A stretch of DNA of 64,000 nt, taken from the NCBI GenBank assembly GCA_026967495.1, contig CP114060.1, forward strand, positions 3,906,001 through 3,970,000. The letters are read 5' to 3'. The position numbers and the translations under genes were made by a program. Source of the DNA: Rouxiella badensis (lineage in GTDB: Bacteria; Pseudomonadota; Gammaproteobacteria; Enterobacterales; Enterobacteriaceae). Under the pieces are notes generated by a model, which was not told where the DNA came from, searched no databases, and worked only from the letters and a program-made list of their open reading frames with translations. This document shows positions 1 through 8,230 of the stretch, piece by piece (position 1 is the stretch's first letter; each line of letters begins with the position of its first letter).

Positions 1-674
1 TCCGGCGTTGGGTAGAAGGTCACCGAGTCCACCTTCGGCCAGCCTTTCTGCCAGTAGTTGTCATACTTCACCAGCTTGACGTCTTTGCCCTGCTGCCATT
101 CAACGAACTTAAACGGCCCGGTGCCAACCGGATGCACGCTGAGGTCGGCCTCGTTCGGATAAGCCTTCAGCGACGCCGGGCTGTGCATCACCGCAGAAGG
201 ATGTGCCAGTGTGTTGATCATCGCACCGAAAGGTTTGTTGAGGAAGATTTTGACTTGATAAGGGCCGGTCACCTCAACATTTTTAATCATGCTGAACAAG
301 GAATTACGCTTAAGGTGATTCGCAGGATTGGCCAGACGATCGAGGTTAACCTTGACCGCATCGGCATTAAACGGCGTACCGTCCTGGAAAGTGACGCCCT
401 GACGCAGATTAATGGTGAACTCGGTCGCCGAATCGTTGCTGGTGTAGTCGGTCGCCAGCACCGGGATGACTTTCATGCTCTGGTCAAATTCAAACAGACG
501 CTGGAAGATACCGGTCTGCACCGAATAGCTCAGCGTGTCGGTGGTATCGTGCGGGTCAAAGCCCGTCACGTCGGCATACATCGAGATACTGAGGTCCTTG
601 GCAAACGCCGAGGTAGCGAAACAGAGCGTGAGACTGGCGGCCAGTAATGTCTTGCGATTTAACATCGAATGCAT
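1..674 (-). CDS. gsiB: Periplasmic peptide/glutathione-type substrate-binding protein (GsiB-like), C-terminus beyond window
   Basis: This is the binding protein of a peptide-type ABC importer (SBP_bac_5 family). It would capture substrate in the periplasm for the GsiA-type ATPase encoded just upstream. The start ATG at 674 follows an AGGAG ribosome site and gives a signal peptide (MHSMLNRKTLLAASLTLCF, cleaved near ATSAFA), then the family opening ISMYADVTGFDPHDTTDTLS. About 225 residues are visible of a family length near 510; the gene runs off the left edge. It is the last visible gene of the dgcN-dgcA-gsiA-gsiB set, 113 bases after gsiA. Glutathione specificity is only suggested by similarity to GsiB. 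The neighbours point instead to a D-amino-acid-containing peptide or an N-acyl-glutamate. Confidence 0.85.
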   Translation of the reverse strand, partial: MHSMLNRKTLLAASLTLCFATSAFAKDLSISMYADVTGFDPHDTTDTLSYSVQTGIFQRLFEFDQSMKVIPVLATDYTSNDSATEFTINLRQGVTFQDGTPFNADAVKVNLDRLANPANHLKRNSLFSMIKNVEVTGPYQVKIFLNKPFGAMINTLAHPSAVMHSPASLKAYPNEADLSVHPVGTGPFKFVEWQQGKDVKLVKYDNYWQKGWPKVDSVTFYPTP

Positions 675-787
675 GAACTTCTCCTGTGTGTCCCGGAATG
701 TAAAAACAATTAAAAATAAACAAATGCCCTTGTCATGAGGCTCTACAGCAAGGCCGTGAGCGAACGAGTCCCATCGCAGCGGCAGCG

Positions 788-2707
788 TCAAGGACGAGGG
801 ACATCTAGAGCAACCCAGTGGTGTGGTGAAACTTCCCGATACTTCACTTTCTCTATCTGTAATCCGACCGGGTGAACCGGTGATTTCACTTCGGTATCGT
901 CAAAACTGCGCGAGGTTCGCTGCGTGGGATCGGCAATCGGCACCGAGTTAAGCAAACGTTGAGTGTAAGGATGCTGCGGATGGCTAAAAATGGCGTCGCG
1001 CGGGCCGATTTCGACTATCTGTCCGAGATACATCACCGCCACGCGGTTAGCGATGCGTTCGACCACCGCCATGTCATGAGAGATAAACAACCAGGCAACG
1101 CCGGTATCGCGCTGGAGATCCATCATCAGATTCACCACCTGCGCCTGAATTGAGACGTCCAGCGCCGAGACGGCCTCGTCGGCGATAATCACCTGCGGCT
1201 GTAACGCCATCGCCCGCGCTATCGCGATACGCTGACGCTGTCCGCCGGAAAATTCATGCGGATAACGGCGGGCAACTGACGGCTCGAGGCCCACGCTTTT
1301 CAGCAGTTTATTGACCGTCGGCGTGGCCTCGGCGAGCGAGCGCGCCAGCCCGTGCAGCAGCAGCGGTTCAGCTATCGAAAAACCGACCGTCAGGCGCGGA
1401 TTCAACGAGGCGTAGGGGTCCTGAAACACCATCTGAATCTGCCGCCGCACCGCCTGAAAAGGCTTGTCGCGCATCAGGGTAATTTCCTTCCCTTCGAGAT
1501 GAATGCTTTCCGATTGGCTGCCCACCAGTCGCAGAATCGCGCGCCCGGTGGTGGATTTTCCGCAGCCGCTCTCGCCCACCAGCGCCAGCGTTTCGCCGGG
1601 CCAGATGGAGAAATCTATCTGTTCAACGGCGTGCACTTCTTGTGTAATACGCGAGAGAATGCCGGAACGAATGGGGTAGCTGACCCGAAGGCCACGGACA
1701 TCGAGCAGGGGCGGTACGCTGTAATCGGCGGTCGTCTGCTCATCGAGTGCATCGAGGCCGGCCACATCAGCCAGCGCCGATTCGTCTTTTTTAATCAACG
1801 GAAAACGCCGTGGCCACTGTAGCCCACGCATATCGCCCAGTTTAGGCACCGCGGCCAGCAGCGCACGGGTATAAGGGTGTCGTGCGTGGGCAAAAATCTG
1901 CTCGACGCGGCCCTCCTCCACGACCTCACCGTGGTACATCACCACCACGCGGTCGGCAATTTCGGCGACCACGCCCATGTCATGAGTAATAAACAGCACC
2001 GCCATGTCTGAACCGCGCTGCAAATCACGCAAGATTTGCAGAATGCGCGCCTGCACGGTGACGTCGAGCGCGGTGGTGGGTTCGTCGGCAATCAACAGTG
2101 CGGGGTCGCAGGCCAGCGCCTGCGCAATCATCACGCGCTGACGCATACCGCCGGAAAGTTCGTGGGGATAACAGCTCAAAATGCGCTCAACGTCGGGGAT
2201 ACGCACCTGTTTGAGCAACTGTCGCGCCTTGTTCAACGCATCGTTTTTATTACTGATGCCGTGGTCAATCAGGCCTTCGGTGAGCTGATCACCCACGCGC
2301 AGCACCGGATTGAGCGAGGTCATAGGCTCCTGGAAAATCATCGACATTTCCTGACCGCGTAACCTACGCCGTGCCTCCGTCCCCATCTTGACCAGTGAAT
2401 GTTTCGCGCCGCTACGGGTAGTAAAATCAATGCTTCCAGCATCGATGGTTGCCGAATCGGCCAGCAGCCCCATGATGCCCAACGAGGTTACCGATTTACC
2501 CGAACCGCTCTCCCCCACCACCGCAACCACTTCACCTTTATTAATAGAAAAAGAGACGCCTTTGAGTGCCTGAGTCTTCCCCTGTCGGCCGCTAAAACTG
2601 ACCGATAAATCCTTAACCTGAAGAATGGGCCTGATGGGACTTTCCGACACTGACAGGTCGGTTGGCTCGACGGCAGGCGCCTCACTCACGGGCATTTCAG
2701 TCATCAA
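788..2707 (-). CDS. gsiA: Peptide/glutathione ABC transporter, fused double ATPase (GsiA-like)
   Basis: This 639-residue protein carries two complete ABC ATPase domains, as in GsiA (623 aa) and unlike the separate DppD and DppF. Domain 1 has Walker A GESGSGKS at residues 65-72, the signature LSGGMRQR and Walker B LLIADEPTT. Domain 2 has GESGCGKSTTG, the signature FSGGQRQR and VIIADEAVSALD. Each is followed by an oligopeptide-transporter C-terminal motif (HPYTRALL, HPYTQRLL). It would power a peptide importer at the inner membrane with the neighbouring binding protein; the permease genes, if present, lie beyond the left edge. It sits 30 bases downstream of dgcA in the same operon. The second Walker B has Glu-Ala in place of the common Glu-Pro, which occurs in this family. 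Confidence 0.9.
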   Translation of the reverse strand: MMTEMPVSEAPAVEPTDLSVSESPIRPILQVKDLSVSFSGRQGKTQALKGVSFSINKGEVVAVVGESGSGKSVTSLGIMGLLADSATIDAGSIDFTTRSGAKHSLVKMGTEARRRLRGQEMSMIFQEPMTSLNPVLRVGDQLTEGLIDHGISNKNDALNKARQLLKQVRIPDVERILSCYPHELSGGMRQRVMIAQALACDPALLIADEPTTALDVTVQARILQILRDLQRGSDMAVLFITHDMGVVAEIADRVVVMYHGEVVEEGRVEQIFAHARHPYTRALLAAVPKLGDMRGLQWPRRFPLIKKDESALADVAGLDALDEQTTADYSVPPLLDVRGLRVSYPIRSGILSRITQEVHAVEQIDFSIWPGETLALVGESGCGKSTTGRAILRLVGSQSESIHLEGKEITLMRDKPFQAVRRQIQMVFQDPYASLNPRLTVGFSIAEPLLLHGLARSLAEATPTVNKLLKSVGLEPSVARRYPHEFSGGQRQRIAIARAMALQPQVIIADEAVSALDVSIQAQVVNLMMDLQRDTGVAWLFISHDMAVVERIANRVAVMYLGQIVEIGPRDAIFSHPQHPYTQRLLNSVPIADPTQRTSRSFDDTEVKSPVHPVGLQIEKVKYREVSPHHWVALDVPRP

Positions 2708-2737
2708 AAGCGTGCTCCTCTGTTCATTTCAAGACGT

Positions 2738-3703
2738 TTAAAGCCAGACTTCACCGTGCTCGTAGCGCAGCGCCGGTTGAGAGTCCTGAGCCAGCCAGAT
2801 AGGACCATCGAGGTCCACGCGCTCGGCCTGCACGGCCACCGGCAGCGCGGCCTCCATCGCCAGCGAAGAGCCGAGCATGCAGCCCACCATCAGGCGCAGG
2901 CCAAGCGCCTTGGCCTCAGCGGCCATCGCTAGCGCTTCGGTCAGGCCGCCGCACTTGTCGAGCTTGATGTTAATCATCTCGTAACGGTCACGCAGCCCGG
3001 CGATATCCGAGCGCTGATGGCAGCTTTCATCAGCGCAGATAGGAATGGGATGCAAACAACGCACCAAGTCTTTATCTTTTCCGGCAGGTAAGGGCTGTTC
3101 AATCATCGCGATATTAAATTCGTGCAGCGCATGGAACAGACTTTCGAGATCGAGACCCAGCCAGGCCTCGTTCGCGTCGATCACCAGCGTGGTGTGCGGT
3201 GCAGCGTGACGAATGGCGGCAACTTTCTCGATTATCTGCTCACGATCGAGTTTGATTTTCAGCAGTTTCGCCCCACGTGACACGGCGTTTGCAGCCGCTT
3301 TTGCCATATTGTCGAGCGTATCGAGACTCAGTGTTTCGGCGGTGACAACGCTTTGAGGGGCTTGCATATCAAGCAGTTGCCAGACCGTCTTGCCCTGTTT
3401 TGCAGCATCGAGACGCCACATTGCACAGTCGAGCGCATTACGCGCAGAGCCTACCGGCAGCGCCTGTTGCAGCGCTTCACGCGTTAAACCGGCTTCAACC
3501 TGTGGCTTTATGACGGCGAGCTGTTCGCAGACGCTTTCCGCCGACTCCTGATAATGGGCGGTCGGCGTACACTCGCCCATCGCGACAAGGCTGCCCTCGG
3601 TCAGGGTAACGCGCACTACGGTCACCGCCGTGCGCACACCGCGAGAGATGGCAAAAGGTCGCGCCAAAGGCAGCTCCAGCGTCCTGAATTCCATGCTAAT
3701 CAT
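2738..3703 (-). CDS. dgcA: Enolase-superfamily epimerase (dipeptide epimerase / N-acyl-D-glutamate racemase, DgcA-type)
   Basis: A 321-residue member of the muconate-lactonizing/dipeptide epimerase branch of the enolase superfamily. Visible catalytic features are the KxK motif (K149, K151), metal ligands D176 (IDAN), E202 (IEQP) and D225 (ADES), and the second-face lysine region IKLDK at 246-250. Homologues act as L-Ala-D/L-Glu epimerases (YcjG) or, when paired with a DUF1611 protein, as DgcA, which converts N-acetyl-D-glutamate to the L form. The start overlaps the dgcN stop by 4 bases (ATGA), so the two are translationally coupled; this pairing favours the DgcA role. The substrate is inferred from context. 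Confidence 0.8.
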   Translation of the reverse strand: MISMEFRTLELPLARPFAISRGVRTAVTVVRVTLTEGSLVAMGECTPTAHYQESAESVCEQLAVIKPQVEAGLTREALQQALPVGSARNALDCAMWRLDAAKQGKTVWQLLDMQAPQSVVTAETLSLDTLDNMAKAAANAVSRGAKLLKIKLDREQIIEKVAAIRHAAPHTTLVIDANEAWLGLDLESLFHALHEFNIAMIEQPLPAGKDKDLVRCLHPIPICADESCHQRSDIAGLRDRYEMINIKLDKCGGLTEALAMAAEAKALGLRLMVGCMLGSSLAMEAALPVAVQAERVDLDGPIWLAQDSQPALRYEHGEVWL

Positions 3704-4713
3704 AAGCCACGGTCCTTGATTGACTGTGCCAGCTCACTGATGCCGAAACGCACCGGGTCAGTGGCAGGCACACCAAATTCACGGCTGATTTCGGCAAGCG
3801 CGGCTTTGGCTTCGGCTTCATCTACGCCGGAGGTATTGAGCGAGAAACCGGCCAGTTGAACGTCTGGATTGGTTAGGCTGGCGGCGGCGAGGTTGGTATC
3901 AACACACTGTTTTAGGGTTGGCATAAACTGATGCGGCAGGTGGCGCATGTGTTTGCGGCCAAGCTCGTGGCACATCACCAGAAGATGCGCCTGCGCCCCG
4001 TGGATAAGGCCCATGCTGACCCCGGCGAACGACGGATGATAAAGCGATCCCTGCCCTTCGATGATGTCCCAGTGGTCGTCGTCGTTGGCCGGGGAAAGTG
4101 ACTCCACCGCACCAGAAATGAAGTCGGCAATCACCGCGTCGATGGCAATGCCCGCACCGGCGACCAGCACCCCGGTCTGTCCGGTCGCACGAAAATCGGC
4201 CTTCATGCCAATCTCGCGCATCGCCGATTCGAGCGCCAATGAGGTATACATTTTGCCGACGGAGCAGTCGGTTCCCACGGTCAGAATGCGCTTACCGCTG
4301 CGCTTCTTGCCGCTGCCGACGTCCAGTTCAGGGCGCATGTGGCGCACGTCAAACAGTTGCACGTTGTGTTCGGCGGCAAGTTCAACCAGTTCAGGAATAT
4401 CGTTCAACCCCTGATGCAGACCGTTGGCGACGTTCATGCCGGCGCGGATGGCCGTTTTAATCGAATCAATCCAGTGGCCTGGCAGCTTACCGCCGGCGTT
4501 GGCGGTGCCCAGCACCATCGTTTTCGCGCCGCGCGCTTTAGCGGTCGCGATGTCCAGCTCCTCGAGTCCCAGTGACACGGAATCGGTCGCCAGACGAATC
4601 TGGCCCACGCAGGACTCGGGACGCCAGACGTGAATGCCGCGCGCCGTTTTCGCCGCCAGCGGGTCCATCACGTCACCTAAGAACAGCAGATACGGCATAG
4701 GGATTTGTTGCAT
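3700..4713 (-). CDS. dgcN: DUF1611 family protein, probable D-glutamate N-acetyltransferase DgcN
   Basis: This 337-residue cytoplasmic protein belongs to DUF1611, with a P-loop-like segment GTDCSVGKMYT at residues 147-157 and an N-terminal Rossmann-like half (MQQIPMPYLLFLGD). In the reported D-glutamate catabolic pathway of marine bacteria and haloarchaea, DUF1611 proteins (DgcN) acetylate D-glutamate and DgcA then epimerises the product. The adjacent, overlapping epimerase gene and the downstream peptide importer fit that scheme. It is the first gene of the operon; a 15-base palindrome lies about 110 bases upstream. Function is assigned by family and context; no acetyltransferase motif could be checked here. 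Confidence 0.75.
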   Translation of the reverse strand: MQQIPMPYLLFLGDVMDPLAAKTARGIHVWRPESCVGQIRLATDSVSLGLEELDIATAKARGAKTMVLGTANAGGKLPGHWIDSIKTAIRAGMNVANGLHQGLNDIPELVELAAEHNVQLFDVRHMRPELDVGSGKKRSGKRILTVGTDCSVGKMYTSLALESAMREIGMKADFRATGQTGVLVAGAGIAIDAVIADFISGAVESLSPANDDDHWDIIEGQGSLYHPSFAGVSMGLIHGAQAHLLVMCHELGRKHMRHLPHQFMPTLKQCVDTNLAAASLTNPDVQLAGFSLNTSGVDEAEAKAALAEISREFGVPATDPVRFGISELAQSIKDRGL

Positions 4714-4819
4714 GAGTTTCTCTCGTCAATAGTTGTAGGATTGGGCAACCTCGATTGCCTGACATCACGACTATTTCACGCGCGCCGCCCCACGGCGAAT
4801 ACTTGTTTAGTCAGAGGGT

Positions 4820-4834
4820 ATAACCTGAGGTTAT
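4820..4834. promoter_or_regulatory. Palindromic operator candidate upstream of dgcN
   Basis: ATAACCT-G-AGGTTAT is a perfect 7-1-7 inverted repeat about 110 bases upstream of the dgcN start and downstream of the porin terminator. Its size and position fit an operator for a dimeric regulator. No regulator gene is adjacent. Confidence 0.4.
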
Positions 4835-4882
4835 GGGGAGAGAAAAACAGCAGATAGTTGAATGGGAAGGTTTTTTCAGCAT

Positions 4883-4914
4883 AAAAAAAGGCAGAGCCAG
4901 ACGGCCCTGCCTTT
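4883..4914 (-). terminator. Rho-independent terminator of the porin gene
   Basis: The hairpin pairs AAAGGCAG with CTGCCTTT and GCC with GGC (with one A/C mismatch between the two blocks) around loop AGAC. On the minus strand it is followed by a run of seven T. It lies about 65 bases past the porin stop and separates it from the dgcN promoter region. Confidence 0.85.
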
Positions 4915-4977
4915 GAGATTACCTTTTCAGACACAGATAAGGGTAATACGGGGGTGATAACGCGTCGTTTCTGAAGC

Positions 4978-6081
4978 TTAGAAACGGTAGGTCAGGCTGA
5001 CGGTTGTCACGTCTTTCTTGTTGCCGCCCAGTTTGCTGCTGTCGCTATCGCTCAGGTTGTTGATTTTGTAGTCAACGTAGGTGTACATGTTTTTGTTGAA
5101 GTAGTAGTAAGCACCAACAGAAACGTATTTGTACAGGTACGCATCGCCCACGCCTTCGACGTCTTTCGCTTTGTTAGACACGTAAGCGAGTGAAGGACGG
5201 AAGCCGTTCAGGAACTGGTACTGTGCAACGGCTTCAAAGATCTGCGTCTTGTTGGCAAAACCGGCTACACCGTTTGCGGTGATGTTGGTTTGCTTGTGAG
5301 TTTCTTCAACCATGGTCGCCAGGTAGAACTGGTTAGCGTCATATTTAACCGCCGCAGACCAGGCTGAAGCCGTGTCGCCGCCGCCGATTTTTGCTTCAGA
5401 CTGAGCAGTCGTACGGTCAGAACGAGAACCGGCCAATGCGACACCGATACCGGTGCCGCCGATGTCTTCATAGGTCAGAGACGCGCCAGCACCGTCGCCG
5501 TTAGAGCGGCTGGTAGGACGTGAGGTGCTTGATACGCTGGTCGCTTCGTTTTTGCCCTGGTACTGTAATGCCAGATTCAGACCATCAACCAAGCCGAAGA
5601 AGTTTCTGTTACGGTAGGTTGCGAGACCGGTAGAACGGCCCACCATGAAGTTGTCGGTGTAACCGGAGTCGCCGCCGTATTCTGGCAGCATGTCGGTGTA
5701 GCCAATTGCGTCATACACTACGCCGTAGTTACGGCCGTAATCCAATGAGCCAAACTTGGCGAATTTCAGACCGGCGAAGCCAAGACGGGTTTTGTTACCG
5801 TTCAGCGCGTCTGAACCTTCGGAGTTGCTCAGGCTGTTTTGATATTCCCACTGGCCGTAGCCGGTCAGAGTATCGCTAATTTTGGTCTGGCCTTTAAAGC
5901 CAAAACGCATATAAGAACCATCGCCATTATTGCTGGTGCTGTCACTGAAATAATGTTTACCGTTAACGCGGCCATACAGATCCAACTGGTTGCCATCTTT
6001 GTTATAAATCTCTACGGCATTTGCACCAGTGGTTACAACAATTAAAGAGACCGCTACGGCCAAAACACTGCGCTTCATCAT
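4978..6081 (-). CDS. General outer-membrane porin (OmpC/OmpF/PhoE family)
   Basis: A 367-residue porin for passive diffusion of small hydrophilic solutes, expected to form a trimeric 16-strand beta barrel. A signal peptide ends at ANA (residue 22) before VEIYNKDGNQLDLYGRVNG, the usual start of mature enterobacterial porins. Constriction-loop L3 shows PEYGGDS, the counterpart of PEFGGD, and the protein ends in phenylalanine, the outer-membrane assembly signal. The gene stands alone with its own terminator. An NtrC-like site lies about 250 bases upstream. Which paralogue it is (OmpC, OmpF, PhoE or OmpN type) cannot be decided by eye, so no symbol is given. Confidence 0.92.
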   Translation of the reverse strand: MMKRSVLAVAVSLIVVTTGANAVEIYNKDGNQLDLYGRVNGKHYFSDSTSNNGDGSYMRFGFKGQTKISDTLTGYGQWEYQNSLSNSEGSDALNGNKTRLGFAGLKFAKFGSLDYGRNYGVVYDAIGYTDMLPEYGGDSGYTDNFMVGRSTGLATYRNRNFFGLVDGLNLALQYQGKNEATSVSSTSRPTSRSNGDGAGASLTYEDIGGTGIGVALAGSRSDRTTAQSEAKIGGGDTASAWSAAVKYDANQFYLATMVEETHKQTNITANGVAGFANKTQIFEAVAQYQFLNGFRPSLAYVSNKAKDVEGVGDAYLYKYVSVGAYYYFNKNMYTYVDYKINNLSDSDSSKLGGNKKDVTTVSLTYRF

Positions 6082-6326
6082 TATTTAAGTTCCTAGAATT
6101 TTATATATAGGTTTCCCCGTGCCAAATTTTAAATATCAGGCTGCGAGTTTCTTAATATTTATAATTGCTGCTATCTGTAAATCGAATCGAACATTAGCAC
6201 TAAGCACGAAAAGTTAAAATGAAAAAGTTCGGCGCTATTGGTTAAATTATCGAAATGATGTGTAACAAAATGATTCAAAATCAGGTTTGTAACCCCCTGA
6301 TTTTATGCATATTTTGCATAACAGGT

Positions 6327-6343
6327 TGCACCAAAATAGTGCA
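6327..6343. promoter_or_regulatory. NtrC-like binding site upstream of the porin
   Basis: TGCACC-AAAAT-AGTGCA matches the NtrC consensus TGCACC-N5-GGTGCA at 11 of 12 positions. A GGTGCA half-site follows at 6356-6361. It lies about 250 bases upstream of the porin start, a normal enhancer distance. Confidence 0.5.
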
Positions 6344-6747
6344 TGCGCGTTTTTTGGTGCAAACTTCTTAAAGAATTGTCTTTTTACTGTGCTATAGAGC
6401 ACGTTTTTCAAAGCATTTTTATGTGTTAACAATCATTAAAAAAATTAAATGAGAAATAGATCACTTGCCTTTAAAAAGTGCATAGCAGAGTAAGCGTTTT
6501 TTATTATTCCTCTGCTATATCGAAAATCCAGTTAAGCAAATACCGCATTTGACTATCGACTTAATATTTATTATTCCCACCGAGAGGATTATTTAAGTCA
6601 AATTACAAATCACGTAAGAGGATCATAATTACCTTGGTTATTAATTTGAACAATACTCCGTATTGATAATGACTGTTTTGCACAAATAACAAACAAGGCC
6701 AGGAAAGGGATATTAATAACGAGCGCAGAGAATGAGAGGGTAATCGC

Positions 6748-6796
6748 GCTCTTCTCCCCTTCTCGCTGACAATATTCAGCAGAGTGGGAGAAGAGC
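6748..6796. repeat. Long hairpin downstream of narI
   Basis: GCTCTTCTCCC (6748-6758) pairs perfectly with GGGAGAAGAGC (6786-6796), and GCTGA pairs with TCAGC inside the loop. It begins 25 bases past the narI stop. No T-run follows on either strand, so it is more likely an mRNA-stabilising or imperfect-terminator structure than a canonical terminator. Confidence 0.6.
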
Positions 6797-6821
6797 ATCA
6801 GGAGGTTAACGGTAGCGAGAA

Positions 6822-7499
6822 TTAACGGCGGTTACGCACCAGCTGGTAACGACGAGTGAGGTATTCCACCGGCGCACTCCAGATATGCACCAGACGACAG
6901 AACGGAAACAGCAGGAACAGCGTCATGCCAAGGACCATATGCAGCCTGAAGATAAGCGCAACGCCATCAAGATGTGCCGATGCGCCGCCCTGGAAGGTGA
7001 CAATGGCCTGTGCCCAGCCGACCAGCTTTATCATTTCGCTGCCGTCCAGATGCTGCGCCGAGAAAGGAATGGTGCCCAGCCCTAGACAAACCTGCACCAC
7101 CAGCAGCGCGATTATCATGATATCGCCAACGCTTGAGGTCGCGCGCACCCGCACATTGGTTAAGCGGCGCTTAAACAACATCGCACCACCGACCAGCGTC
7201 ATCAGCCCAAAAATGCCTCCCACGACCATCGCCAACTGCTGTTTCGCGGCAATAGAGAGGAAAGGTTCGTAAACCCAGTGCGGGGTTAACATGCCGACCA
7301 GGTGGCCGAAAAAGATGCCAAGAATACCGACGTGAAACAGCGGCGAGGCAATGCGTAAGCCTTTTTTATCCAGCAGCTGGCTGGAACCTGCACGCCAGCT
7401 GTATTGGCCATAGTCATAGCGCAGCCAGCTGCCGGCCAGAAAAATCGTCCCCGCAATATACGGATAAATATCAAAAAAGAAGCTGCTGAGGAAATTCAT
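6822..7499 (-). CDS. narI: Respiratory nitrate reductase gamma subunit (cytochrome b)
   Basis: A 225-residue integral membrane cytochrome b that oxidises quinol and passes electrons through NarH to NarG. Five membrane helices are evident. Haem-ligand histidines sit at residues 56 and 66 (HVGILGIFFGH) and in RLHMVLGMTLFLLFPFCRLVH near the C-terminus, matching the four histidines of E. coli NarI. Length equals the E. coli protein. The start overlaps the narJ stop by 4 bases. It is the last gene of narGHJI. Confidence 0.97.
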   Translation of the reverse strand: MNFLSSFFFDIYPYIAGTIFLAGSWLRYDYGQYSWRAGSSQLLDKKGLRIASPLFHVGILGIFFGHLVGMLTPHWVYEPFLSIAAKQQLAMVVGGIFGLMTLVGGAMLFKRRLTNVRVRATSSVGDIMIIALLVVQVCLGLGTIPFSAQHLDGSEMIKLVGWAQAIVTFQGGASAHLDGVALIFRLHMVLGMTLFLLFPFCRLVHIWSAPVEYLTRRYQLVRNRR

Positions 7500-8230
7500 G
7501 GACGTTTCTCCTCACGGGAGACGCCGGGGTGTCCGGCATCGAGTTGAATGTACTGCGCGGCTACCGCGCCTGCAAAACGTTGGCCGCGTGCCTTTTCTTC
7601 TTCACTCAGGCAACCTTGCTCACCGAGGAATTTGATTTGCTCGTCTTCCCACACCGCATCAAGCGCCTGAGGCGTATCGTCACGGCTCTCGTGCTGCAGT
7701 TTTTTCGCCACGCTGTCGGCGGTCAGTGTGGCACCCGACAGGCTCAGCAACAGGTTGAACAACAGCGCGTAGTGGTTTTCACGCTGGGTCAGGCGCGCAC
7801 TCAGCAGCGCCAGAATTGGGGCAATGTCCAGCAAACCGGCTTGGGCCTCTTCCGCTGCAAGCATAGCGAGATACTCGAGGTACAGCGGCAGATAGTCCGG
7901 TAACTCCTTGCTGTCTATCTCCAGATTCGCGGCGCGGTATTGATCCAAAAGATCGACCATCGCCTGCCCGCGATCCCGCGATTCACCGTGCACGTGTTCA
8001 AACAGCAGCAAAGAAGTGGCGCGGCCGCGATCGAACAGGCTACAGTATTCGGCCTGTCTGTCGAGCAGGTCGGCGGCACAAAACTGTCGAATGAAATCGG
8101 CCAGCTGCTGCGTTTCTTCAAGGCTCAGCAGTGGGGATTCCGTCAACGCCAGCAGCAGGTCCTGCTTATGCGCCCACAGCGCGTCGTCGGGATAGTCCAG
8201 CAGACGAGAGATAATGCGTAAGGCGATCAT
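7496..8230 (-). CDS. narJ: Nitrate reductase molybdenum cofactor assembly chaperone
   Basis: A 244-residue cytoplasmic TorD/NarJ-family chaperone that binds apo-NarG and assists insertion of the molybdenum cofactor and Fe-S cluster before membrane docking; it is not part of the final enzyme. The N-terminus MIALRIISRLLDYPDDALW and the mostly alpha-helical, acidic sequence are typical. The start overlaps the narH stop by 4 bases and the stop overlaps narI, so the three genes are tightly coupled. Length is close to the E. coli protein (236 aa). Confidence 0.95.
   Translation of the reverse strand: MIALRIISRLLDYPDDALWAHKQDLLLALTESPLLSLEETQQLADFIRQFCAADLLDRQAEYCSLFDRGRATSLLLFEHVHGESRDRGQAMVDLLDQYRAANLEIDSKELPDYLPLYLEYLAMLAAEEAQAGLLDIAPILALLSARLTQRENHYALLFNLLLSLSGATLTADSVAKKLQHESRDDTPQALDAVWEDEQIKFLGEQGCLSEEEKARGQRFAGAVAAQYIQLDAGHPGVSREEKRP

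Larger units (their letters stand above)
6082..6821. other. Intergenic region between the porin and narI
   Basis: About 740 bases with no convincing gene; short reading frames here have no family features. Near the porin start TTGGCACGG (6117-6125, minus strand) resembles a sigma-54 -24 element, but the expected GC at -12 is CC. The region also holds an NtrC-like site at 6327 and a long hairpin at 6748-6796. No micF-like divergent RNA was recognised. Confidence 0.6.

Noticed and set aside
132..647. Plus-strand open frame of 171 codons
   Set aside because: It is antisense to the clear GsiB-like binding protein, which has signal peptide and ribosome site.
4765..4790. Possible sigma-54 promoter before dgcN (AGGC...TTGC)
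   Set aside because: GG and GC are 11 bases apart, not 10, so it fails the invariant spacing.
6082..6500. micF-like antisense RNA next to the porin
   Set aside because: No matching sequence or terminator hairpin was found.
6247..6798. Two short minus-strand frames (61 and 62 codons) in the porin-narI gap
   Set aside because: No ribosome site, no domain and biased AT-rich composition; treated as chance.
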